A stretch of 64,000 bases of DNA from Conchocele bisecta. Taxonomy: Eukaryota; Mollusca; Bivalvia; Lucinida; Thyasiridae. The position numbers and the translations under genes are program-made. Below, in pieces: positions 54,610 through 63,633 of the stretch. How positions within the stretch are numbered: position 1 is the first letter of the stretch; each line of letters opens with the position of its first letter. The notes beneath the pieces were generated by a model. The model did no database searches, was not told where the DNA came from, and saw only the letters and a program-made list of their open reading frames with translations. Location: positions 17,287,505 through 17,351,504 of the forward strand of contig CM055274.1 in assembly GCA_029237695.1 (NCBI GenBank), in the 5' to 3' direction.

Positions 54610-54806
54610 TTAACACTCGCTACGCGGGAGACGAAAATTGTCGCCCGCTGTTTTTCATTTTTGCCTTAATTCTTAACAAAAAACATGTTTTGACAGTGCA
54701 TGAGAATCGTCGCCAGTGGAGACGATTCTCATGCGCTGTCAAAACAGGTTTTTATCGAAAAATATTGAAAATAAAACATTTTTGACAAAATTTAATTCAG
54801 TGTACA
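54610..54806. repeat. TTAA MITE family A, copy A8 (altered palindrome subfamily)
   Basis: Starts at the TTAA immediately after the PQ2 hairpin. Arms GCATGAGAATCGTC / GACGATTCTCATGCGC. Termini partly degraded. Same arm type as A3. Confidence 0.7.
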
Positions 54807-54890
54807 AGAGTGCGAGTGTACAAGATATTCAGCATCTACGCTGATCAAAAATATCCCAATGCCAATTTATTTCCACTGGTGAACAAAACA

Positions 54891-55108
54891 TTAACCCTTA
54901 CACTGCCGAATTAAATGTTGTCGTCTGCTGTTTATTTTTATTTTCGATTTTTCTCATCAAAAACATGGTTTGACAGCATTTTAGAATCATTTCCACTGGA
55001 CTGGAAATGATTCTAAAGTGCTGTCAAACCATGTTTTTATTGAGAAAGAAGGCAAAATATAAAGCATCAGCAGACGACAATTTTCGTGCTCAGCAATCTA
55101 AGGGTTAA
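54891..55108. repeat. TTAA MITE family A, copy A9
   Basis: TTAACCCTTACACTGCCG to CAATCTAAGGGTTAA, with both CAGCAGACGAC-type boxes. Confidence 0.85.
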
Positions 55109-55379
55109 CAGGAATGGGTATGAAATCATTGCCAGGGGATTATATATTATTAAAACAACAAACATTACCTTGGCAACCAGGAAGACGGTTAATGTGTTTT
55201 GAGATCCCCACTGGGAGATAATTGTTAGATAATCCGATTTAATCCACGTTGATCGGACAAACCTGTTACCATTTTGCCATTACATCCCTTGGCCACCATT
55301 AACTTGTTATTTTATGCAAGTGGGAAGTATTTTTTCATTTAATGGAAAATTATATATAGTTTGCTATTTATTCTCAAAA

Positions 55380-55442
55380 ATGTATGTTGTGACCACCATT
55401 TGAACCATCTCATCAAATGAGTGGTCACAACATACATTTTCA
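55380..55442. repeat. Family B palindrome core
   Basis: ATGTATGTTGTGACCACC, ATTTGAACCATCTCATC and partner AAATGAGTGGTCACAACATA. Shortened right arm. 55109-55379 holds a 42-bp splice-bordered open segment on the minus strand (55169-55210), see findings. Confidence 0.7.
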
Positions 55443-55654
55443 TTTAGATATAAAACAAACAGGAAATAAAGTTTCAAAATTTTCTCAATTATGATCTGAA
55501 ATATCCACCAATCATCTTCTTAGAGCATGTTTTAAATGCTATTGATTGCTAAGGGCACAAATCAAAGGTACAGATTGAATTTACCACTTGTTTTATAATA
55601 CGATACCTTTGACTTGGTGTGTGACACGACGCCTTTTGACCAAACAAACAATAA

Positions 55655-56000
55655 CTGGCATCGTTAAACGAAGCTAATCCCCTCGCTGGCAGCATTGATA
55701 ATAAAAAACAACATAAGTCCTCTGTGACCTTGACCTTGGGCGGTCAGACGTGGGTCGTATGTAAAACAAAGCACTATCCATAGACACACATTCTCGTCAA
55801 ATATTATTCAAAGCAGTTCATAAGTTATTGAATAAACGAAAACAATTTAACATTTGCCTTACAAACAAGTTGAACATAAGTTCTCAGTGACCTTGACCTT
55901 AGGCAGTCGGGCGTGGGTCGTATGCAAAACAAAGCACCATCCGTAGACACACACATTGTGGCCAAATAGTTTCTTTTGTGGCTACGTGTATATGTACCCC
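55655..56000 (+). mobile_element. Family G element, copy G3
   Basis: GAAGCTAATCCCCTCGCTGG and CAGCATTGATAATAAAAAAC, then two ~160-bp units with GTGACCTTGACCTTGGGCGG, GTGGGTCGTATG and AAAACAAAGCACTATCC. Right end not identified. Confidence 0.6.
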
Positions 56001-56114
56001 GCAATATTTTTCAGGATCCGACCCCGATTTGACTTCCCTAAATTGACCCCGAAGCCATTATTTCAACAAATCTAACAGAAAATTTAGCTGTGATAGCTGT
56101 GGTGCGGCATGGAT

Positions 56115-56358
56115 TTAACTCTTTGCATGCTGGGAAACTTGTGGGCTATAAATAGTTCAAAACTAGCGGACACAAATTTATCATATTTTCTTGTATTTCT
56201 CCCCATAAATATCATGAATATGTCTTGGAATTTCATTAAAATCGAGTCCTGAGGACTCGATTCTAATGAAATTTCAAGACATATTTACAGAGAGAAATAA
56301 AACATATAGTCCTAATTCGTTTGGCGGATATTTTCGCCGCTAGCATGCAAAGAGTTAA
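56115..56358 (-). repeat. TTAA MITE family C, copy C2
   Basis: Same ends and centre as C1 but reversed: TTAACTCTTTGCATGCTGGG on the left, GCTAGCATGCAAAGAGTTAA on the right. Confidence 0.9.
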
Positions 56359-56490
56359 TTTGGAATTGGCAAGCACAATCCACACTTTCTCTAATGAAGT
56401 TGGGGAATATTCTCCAAACTATTAAAGAGATCACATACACAACAAGCCAATTAACATAAAGCAGTAGTACTATTGTTCTAAGCAGTGTTC

Positions 56491-56737
56491 TTAGAACCTT
56501 TAAAACCTACGGACCTCTATAGCGGTGTTAGCAAACAGTGCAGATCCAGATGAGCCGGCCCGTGACGAGCTGTCTCATCAGGATCTGCACATTTTGTAAT
56601 TAATTTTCACATTTTTAGAGAGAAAAAAACACCCCGTTTTTATAAATGACTGCTAGTAGTCAGAAAATCATTTTGTGACCATTGGATGGTAGGAAAATTA
56701 ACATATCAAAATCCATTCAAGATATTTAGGGTTTTAA
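56491..56737 (+). repeat. TTAA MITE family E, copy E6
   Basis: TTAGAACCTTTAAAACCTAC to GATATTTAGGGTTTTAA. Palindromic core GAGCCGGCCCGTGACGAGC. It shares its right TTAA with E7. Confidence 0.75.
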
Positions 56738-56982
56738 CCCTTTCAACACCACACGCCTGTATAGTGGTATTGGCAACAAGTGTAGATCCAGATGAGCCAG
56801 CCCGTGACGAGCCGTCTCATCAGGATCTGCACATTTTACAATTCATTTTCACATTTTTAGAGAGAAAAAAACACCCCGTTTTTTATAAATGACTACTTAG
56901 TAGTCAGAAAATCATTTTGTGACCATTGAATTTGTCAGAAAATCAAAAATCCATTCCGGTTATTTAGGGTTGAAAGGGTGAA
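56734..56982 (+). repeat. TTAA MITE family E, copy E7
   Basis: TTAACCCTTTCAACACCACA to TTAGGGTTGAAAGGGTGAA (right TTAA decayed). Nearly identical to E6 through GATCTGCACATTTT.AATT.A, head to tail with it. Confidence 0.85.
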
Positions 56983-57258
56983 CATTCGGAGCGGACAATG
57001 ATTTATCCCTTTTGATACTTTATATAAGCAAACGGTGTTTACTCAGGAAGGTATGAAATTACGTGTATGTTTGCATTTGTTAATCCAAGACCTGCGAACA
57101 GAAGTTGGCAATCTGTTAACAGTTAATACTAGACACAAAACTGTCAAAACATCTTTATAATGTTGCCATTTACATGAACATGTGGTAAATGTATGATGGG
57201 TACAAAATGGCTACCGTACTTCTGCAGATTTGGGGAATAAAATATATGTCAGGATGCA

Positions 57259-57551
57259 GGAGGCCGTTTCACTAAAACTTTGTACGACTAAAATGTTTGT
57301 AAGTGCAAAATTATAAGTCTGTAAATTTCACAATGTTTCCATGTAAACAAATTATTGGATTATCATTTTTATTGAGCATATGATGCAGCCTTATGCTCAA
57401 TAAATGTAAATCCATTGAAATTTCCAGACGATCCTAAATTTGCACTTACCAGGCCCGTACGCAGGGGGGGGGGTGGAGGGGGGGGTGCGATCCTGCGTAC
57501 GGGCCTGCTTACGAACATTGTAGGCGTACGATGGTTAGTGAAATGGCCCCC
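57259..57551. repeat. Palindromic MITE family H, copy H4, with a 58-bp insert
   Basis: GGAGGCCGTTTCACTAAAAC to GGTTAGTGAAATGGCCCCC. The insert at 57450-57507 splits GCACTTAC|GAAC. Confidence 0.85.
57450..57507. mobile_element. 58-bp mini-element with CAGGCCCGTACGCAGG ends
   Basis: 16-bp perfect TIRs around a G-rich core, flanked by direct repeats CTTAC (57445-57449 and 57508-57512). The CAGG... terminus resembles hAT-type ends but the visible duplication is 5 bp, so the superfamily is open. Confidence 0.85.
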
Positions 57552-57616
57552 AGTCTTGTATGGATCATACATACTACTGTCTGTTCCATGGTTTCCTGCC
57601 GACGAACATTTGGCTA

Positions 57617-57845
57617 TTAACCCTTTCCCTGTTTTGTGATATTTCGACTTCCAAATCGAAAACATCTGAATAAAAGAATCAAATGCTGGGTCAAATGATG
57701 GCTAAATTATCTGATAGAGTAGAAAACATTGTGGGAAAAGGAGAAATTGTTTGCTACAAGCAATTTCTCCTTTTCCCACAATGTTTTCAAAAGACATCTT
57801 CTGCAGAGGCGTGAAAAGTCGTCTCTAGCAGGGAAAAGCTATTAA
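57617..57845. repeat. TTAA MITE family D
   Basis: TATTAACCCTTTCCCTG to CAGGGAAAAGCTATTAA. Central hairpin with 27-bp perfect arms (AAAACATTGTGGGAAAAGGA...) at 57723-57749 and 57761-57787. Only copy in the window. Confidence 0.8.
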
Positions 57846-58212
57846 ACACATTAAATCTAAAAAATATTTAAATGTAAGTACTTTTTCAACAACAACAAGT
57901 CACCGTCCCGAAAAAAATAATTTTTTATCGATTTTATTGTGAAAAAAAAATATCCAATTTTTTTAGTTTTTTGATCCTGAAGGATCAATTTTTTTTTAAA
58001 AAATTGGAAATTGACTCCGAAACCTGGCGAGATAGCTTGAAAATGATGCAACTAAGAAAACAAGTTAGATTTTGAAAATCAGGAATGCTAACGCCAGTCT
58101 ATGATCGCCTATGCCTCCCGGATATACATATGTTACAGAGTAGAGACTACAGGTTTTCTACCATAGTCAAACCTGGGCTAAACACCACCTTGAAATAGTA
58201 ATTCCCTGAGTA
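57846..58212. other. No feature recognised
   Basis: AT-rich with A/T runs and a weak TTTGATCCTGAAGGATCAA hairpin near 57970. Confidence 0.45.
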
Positions 58213-58535
58213 TAGTTACGGAGCCCCGCAGTTGACGTAGAATTCTTTTTTTTTTTATTAATTCGTTGCCACAAAATAACAATTTGTTCCTTCAATTTAA
58301 CAATTTGTACCCTCATTTTAACAATTCGTTCCCACGGGAACGAATTACTATATCGTGGGAACAAATTGTTAAATTGAGGGAACGAATTGTCATTTCGTAG
58401 AACGAATTGTTAATGCAAGGGAACGGACTGTTATATCGTGGGAACAAATTGTTAATAGATGGGAGGAAACAAATTGTTCTTTTGTGGGAACAAATTAATA
58501 AAAAAGAATCCATGTCCCCTGTGGGGCTCCGTATA
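58213..58535. repeat. TIR element with iterated GGGAACAAATTGTTA motif
   Basis: Ends TACGGAGCCCCGCAGTTGAC and the approximate complement ATGTCCCCTGTGGGGCTCCG TA, each followed inward by an A/T tract (GAATTCTTTTTT / AAAAAAGAATCC). The interior carries about nine variants of GGGAACRAATTGTTA on both strands, spaced roughly 25-30 bp and arranged as a large palindrome. Confidence 0.75.
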
Positions 58536-58689
58536 TAGCAGCAACACTTTTGTTTTCCCAATTACAATGCATTCAATTACCACATAAATGAGCAAATCAA
58601 GATCAAAAGAAACAACATTCAAATATTCTACACCAAAATTTGCTTGAAGTTATCTATTATCTATGTAACAATATTTCACAAATTCACCA

Positions 58690-58938
58690 GGGGCCCGTTT
58701 CACTAAACTTCTTACGACTAAAATGTACGTAAGTGCAAATTTAAGATTGTCTGTAAATTTCAATTTATGGATTAAATTTATTGAGCATAGGCTGCATATG
58801 CAGCCTATGCTCAATAAATGTAAATCCAATATTTATTTACAAGAAAACAATGTTCAATGTTAATGTGAAATTTACAGACTATCATAATTTTGCACTTACG
58901 AACATTTCAGTCATACAAAGTTTAGTGAACCGGCCCCC
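58690..58938. repeat. Palindromic MITE family H, copy H5
   Basis: GGGGCCCGTTTCACTAAACT to AGTTTAGTGAACCGGCCCCC; centre GAGCATAGGCTGCATATGCA GCCTATGCTC. 58939-59324 is unremarkable. Confidence 0.85.
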
Positions 58939-59324
58939 TCAGTAACATATAAAACCTGTACAAGTCAAAGTCAGGCTGTGGTTAATTTGATGATTTACTT
59001 TATACAAGTTCTCAAACATAAGTGTTATATTTACACAAACACAGAGAAGCACAAAACTCCATTATACAAGGTTGAATACCCTGTTCTCTATTTGTTAAGA
59101 AAACACCATCATATTTCTTAAAAGATTTAAGGTGATCACCTATTACCCACAATGCTTACGATGGATAAAGTATGTCAAACACACCTGCCATTTCTACCTA
59201 CACTTTATACAATATATCTCAGCATCAACGAGAGCAATTTTGATGTGATAAAGCGTACTAGCACGTGCCCATTATATCATCTCCGTCATAGAAATTTCTC
59301 TGATTACTTATACAGATATTTAGG

Positions 59325-60128
59325 ACTAGAAATGTGTCTATGGGGCACAGATGTCTCCACTGGTATCAGGACAAGAGCCTATACAAACAAGTTAAACATT
59401 GCGTGAAAATGGAGACAACTCCAAAAGAACAAACTCCAGAGCCATCTTTGTAGCTCTAGGTCCTGATGATCACATGTGTAAAGTGTACATCACGAATATA
59501 TGCCAAGCGGTATACGACGTATGCTCCACACAAAGACCTAAACCGACAAGGTGAACAATTTGTCATGGGGAGATAACTCCAAAATTACAAAATCCAGATT
59601 AGTCTTTCTTGTATGTGACATGCATCTAGGACGTGCAGTACATGTGTATGAAGTAGCATCAGTATACACCAAGCGGCATAACATGTATGATCCGGCCAAG
59701 GACCTAAACCTACACGGCGAACATTTCGTCACATGGAGATAACTCCAAAAGTACAAAATTCAGAGTTATTACATGCCTGTAGGTGTGTGACGTACAAATG
59801 TGTGAACTTCATATACCGCTTGGCACATAATCATGATACTTCACACTGTGAAGTATCATGATTATGTGCCAAGCGGTATATGACTTATGATCCGGACAAG
59901 GACCTAAACCAACACGACAAACATTTTGTCACAGTACAAAATCCAGACTTGTCTTTCTTGCATGCGACACATCTCTAGGTCGTAATATCCACATGTTCGA
60001 GGTATCATGGATATATGTCAAGTGGTATGAAACAAATAAGGTGAACATTTGTGTGTTGGACGGACCGACAGACAGACATATTTCATAATGCTCCCACACC
60101 CAAATAGATATATTTTGGGAGGATAAAA
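59325..60128 (+). mobile_element. Pearl-like tandem-core element P8
   Basis: Head ACTAGAAATGTGTCTATGGG GCACAGATGTC, about four units (GGAGATAACTCCAAAATTAC, TGTGACATGCATCTAGGACG, CACCAAGCGGCATA, ACAAGGACCTAAACC), then GGACGGACCGACAGACAGAC and hairpin CTCCCACACCCAAA...TTTTGGGAGG. Contains a perfect palindrome at 59812-59880. Confidence 0.8.
59812..59880. repeat. Perfect 34-bp-arm palindrome with 1-bp centre
   Basis: TATACCGCTTGGCACATAAT, CATGATACTTCACA, single C, then exact complement. The right arm is the normal core-unit sequence; the left is an inverted copy, so a unit has folded back. Confidence 0.9.
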
Positions 60129-60653
60129 ATGTAGGTATAAGTTGGCCGAAAAAGCAGGTGCGCGTGACATACCATAGCCACCGTAATAATGGCGTTGTAA
60201 CAGTATTTGTTACTCTGCCTTTGTGAGGAATGGCCATATCATAAAGCACTTCTTGTCCATGTTTTGATTGATAATTCACACAATTGGGTGTCTATAGACT
60301 TACTCTGTCAGCGACATTTATCACCCGAGCCCGGAGTCTCGGGCTATTTGTAATAAAGTTACAACTAACCTTAAAGGTTGTTATTAAAGGCTAAATTACA
60401 AACCAGATAAAACCTACTGTCTCCGACTTTTAATAGTTATTGTGTATGCATAGGTCGAAAGCTAAATACCTTTAGACACAATTGAAGCAAAGTTACAAGC
60501 AATTTTTATACCAAAGTGACAGTAAATTGAAAAGGATTTTGGCACCCTCCCGACAAACTAGATTATAATATGGGTACTGACAGTGCCGATTTGAGCGCAG
60601 TAAACCGAGCACAGACTCGGCCCCGGACTATAAAGTTTCGTGAACATCTTCTC
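60129..60653. other. No gene recognised
   Basis: Contains a small GAGCCCGGAGTCTCGGGC hairpin (~60329). The 116-codon minus frame 59929-60279 overlaps P8 and is not supported. Confidence 0.45.
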
Positions 60654-60770
60654 TTAACCATTTCAGCACCACAGGTCACTATCCAATCGCTTGCAAACAG
60701 TGTAGATCCAGATGTGACGGCTCGTAACGAGCCGTCACATCTGGATCTGCACTGTTTGTGAATGTTTTCT
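60654..60770 (+). repeat. TTAA MITE family E, left half with perfect core palindrome
   Basis: TTAACCATTTCAGCACCACA, then GCAAACAGTGTAGATCCAGA TGTGACGGCTCGT and its complement with two changes (60695-60758). Right half missing. Confidence 0.75.
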
Positions 60771-61665
60771 TGAGGACCGTTATGCCTAGACCAAACTTCT
60801 TGATTTAGGGTATGGCAATGGGATCATCTACAGACACTTTCAAAATGGGTCTGGCAGTTCAGGCTCTTCAATATTCTACATTCAATATGTATGGGGAACA
60901 AAAAACACACAATGTAATTAATATTTAGAACATGTGTAGGCCCTTACCAATTGCACTTTCAAACGAATTCATCAAATAGATGATCTTATGAGAGATGATT
61001 TAATACGGCATCCATAATTTATTAAACACGTTTACTGAATCCTATGAAATCCGTCAATGAGTTTAATAAATATATTAAGTCAAAACAAAAGTTAGATTCT
61101 ATTTATTGCATAAGCACAGTGCTATGCAGTGAAGATGTAATGAATGATCACCTATCATGTTTTGCATATTGTTTACACTAGTGTATTATAATTTTTAATA
61201 GCCAAATTATAACATAGAAACAAAATTGCTACCCCGCTCCATACCTCTCGCGAAGGTAGCAATTTAACCCCATCTCTATAATGTAACACATGGAGACTGA
61301 TATTTGAAATCGGTTATCCGGCGTGTTTGAGATGTTAGCGATATAAAACTGACAAAGCTGTATCAATACATTATAAATATAGAATATACACATGCAGAAA
61401 TTTTACCGTGTCGAGGTATTTATCTGACATTTACATTTCGCTATGTTGAATGTTGAACAACTATAGAAATGGCTTCCATGGGAAAATGATTTCCCAGTTC
61501 TATTATTTTTGGTATAACATATAGTTTTTGACCTACACAGGTTTGAGTGTGCACTTTGGTTGCTCACATTTTTTTAACGGGTCAAATTGTAGCCGTAGAT
61601 AAAGATCGGAGACAAATTATTGTAGCTAATTATAACACTGCAAAAGTTAATAAAACAAATATAGA
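60771..61665. other. No feature recognised
   Basis: AT-rich. A plus frame of 104 codons (61547-61861) reaches into the next palindrome; no motif or splice support. Confidence 0.45.
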
Positions 61666-61820
61666 GGATATTCCATCGTATTTGAATAGCGGAAATAATA
61701 CACGAGTGCGTCGGCTTCCGCGTAAGCAACGAGTGAGCGTAGCAAACAATTTGATTGCATGGACGCCGACGGACACGAGTGTATTATTTCCGCTATTCAA
61801 ATATGTACGATGGAATATCC
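61666..61820. repeat. Palindromic element with ~50-bp arms
   Basis: GGATATTCCATCGTATTTGA and ATAGCGGAAATAATACACGA on the left; TCGTGTATTATT-type complement on the right ending TGGAATATCC, with one 3-bp indel. Flanks AAATAGA / CTATTTATT extend the symmetry weakly. Confidence 0.8.
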
Positions 61821-62582
61821 TATTTATTACACTTCCACGGCGGATACATATGCACATTTAGTCTATTTTTTAGATTATAATCAATGAATTGTGATGTGCG
61901 CATGAATAGTTATACAATGACGTATTTTCCCGCATTTTGACGTTACGTTGTACGACGTCAAATATGATGTCATGTAAACTTTTTGAAATCCAAATTACGA
62001 AGCTGTTTCTATGAACCAGATATATTTTGAGTGCATGTTTGGAATGTGTTCAATGACATTAACATTCTCGTTTAGTCGAGACCCTTTCCAAATTTTCAAA
62101 TAACTTTATTTTGACTGTAATAAATAATAAACATTTTGCATGGTAGCTCGTGGTTTCCAAGAAAAAAGGCGCGCAATTACGGTTGTTCTCGTCACGGTGT
62201 ATTATATGTAAGGAGTTGATTAATGGTTTTCTCTCACAGCGAAACCCGTGCAAATAATTTGCAAGAGTGTAATAAATACTGGTATTCGTCAACACCAGTA
62301 GCGATGTCTCATTAATATAATTGAGTACAGTGTAGCTCTTGATCATGCTGCATAAACTTAAAGGTGACTACACTTTGTGCATATGTTGTAAGGTTCTTTA
62401 TCTGGGGACCCACTTGATATATCACAAATTCAAATGTGCCATCAATGCGTTAACGGATATAATGAAGGTTATTCTCCTTGCCGTGCCACCCAACTCAACT
62501 TGTTTAGCCCATTACATTCGGAACACACCTTTACCGGTATCACATTTTTAATATTTAATTTTTAATTTTGTCATATCTCCAT
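61821..62582. other. No feature recognised
   Basis: Contains CRE-like TTGACGTTACG and TACGACGTCA words (about 61938-61960) but no coding start. Open frames below 100 codons only. Confidence 0.4.
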
Positions 62583-62720
62583 AATGATGATACGCCATTT
62601 CATTTGTGGAAAATCCAAAATGTTTTCTTTCGAAGTATATGTCGTGACCACCATTTGAACCGGAATTTGTGGATTTTCCACAAATGTAATGGCATATCAT
62701 CAGCATAAAATCGGTTAACT
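62583..62720. repeat. Family B derivative with rearranged hairpin
   Basis: GATGATACGCCATTTCATTT and GTGGAAAATCC on the left are mirrored by GGATTTTCCACAAATGTAAT GGCATATCATC. Inside is the left half of the B core (AAGTATATGTCGTGACCACC). Ends near CGGTTAA. Confidence 0.65.
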
Positions 62721-62922
62721 CGCGATGATTGTACACCGACAGCGGGTAATGCAAACAACGGCAACAAAAGAACATTTTCAATTTGCTCAGCGATGATTTA
62801 ACCAGTTATATTATTAGAATTTAATTTATTGTCGGATACCAATTTTGCTAAATATTATTACACCTCTACACAATCGCATCCTGTCTTAATGTAAATTTCA
62901 CATATGAAAGTATATAATAACA

Positions 62923-63234
62923 AGGGAATCATTATCACTAAGCTAATCCCCTTGCTGGCAGCCTTGATAATAATAATAATAATAAAAAAATAAATAAAAT
63001 TGCCTTACAAAAACATCATTCTAACAATGAGCGGAAGCTATTGATGAAGTTTGGTAATGATCCAACAAGCAGATCAGGAGAGATATTCAACATATGAATG
63101 TATATCCAAATTGGTCACCAAGGTCCAGATCACCTGAATGACACTGGGTGGATAACCATCCGTATGAGGAAGGTATAGAGGAAGTTTGGTAATGATCCGA
63201 CTAACGCATCAGGAGATATTCAACATTTGCTACG
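62923..63234 (+). mobile_element. Family G head joined to two S repeat units (G4)
   Basis: CAAGGGAATCATTATCACTA AGCTAATCCCCTTGCTGGCA GCCTTGATAAT then (AAT)n. After this come S units at 63046-63095 and 63180-63232 (GAAGTTTGGTAATGATCC, CAGGAGATATTCAACAT). Confidence 0.6.
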
Positions 63235-63609
63235 TGTGAATCCGTACTAGGTGTTGTATCTCGGCTCGTCTAAATATTAAATCCTGAAACTAGTGATACC
63301 CGTTTTGGATAATGTTAAGGTCGACCCACATCCGGGGACTGCGTGATGGATTCCTTTGTTTATTTCGCGGGGTTTCGGTCACATGGGTGGGCTCGACCAA
63401 TCAACGACGAACCAGGATCGGTCACATGGGCGGGCTCGACCAAACAAGGACGAACCAAGAGAGCGAGGAGGAGAGCGAGGAGTAAACAGTGTTTTATTGA
63501 TTCTCCGGATTATCAGAGCGAAAAACGTCAACAGAGCGTCATCAAGACACGTGAGTGGTTATATTTATAGGCCGAGTGATTATATAGTTTTCCCCCCCTT
63601 GTTGACAAT
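63235..63609 (+). mobile_element. Candidate 5' LTR
   Basis: About 375 bp that could run from TGTGAATCCGTACTAGG, just after the S repeat ends, to TTGTTGACA six bases before a primer-binding-like site. It contains a 43-bp tandem pair (63375-63417 and 63418-63460, CGGTCACATGGGYGGGCTCG), a TATATTTATAG box near 63562 and AATAAA at 63609-63614. The 3' part of the element lies outside the window, so the second LTR cannot be checked. An ordinary gene 5' end is the main alternative. Confidence 0.4.
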
Positions 63610-63615
63610 AAAATG

Positions 63616-63633
63616 GCGTCGTCGGCAGGATCA
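63616..63633 (+). other. Candidate tRNA-Ser primer-binding site
   Basis: TGGCGTCGTCGGCAGGAT is complementary to the 3' end expected for metazoan tRNA-Ser (…ATCCTGCCGACKACG plus CCA), with at most one mismatch to the common form. Position just after a putative LTR ending in CA is right for a retrotransposon. Confidence 0.45.
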
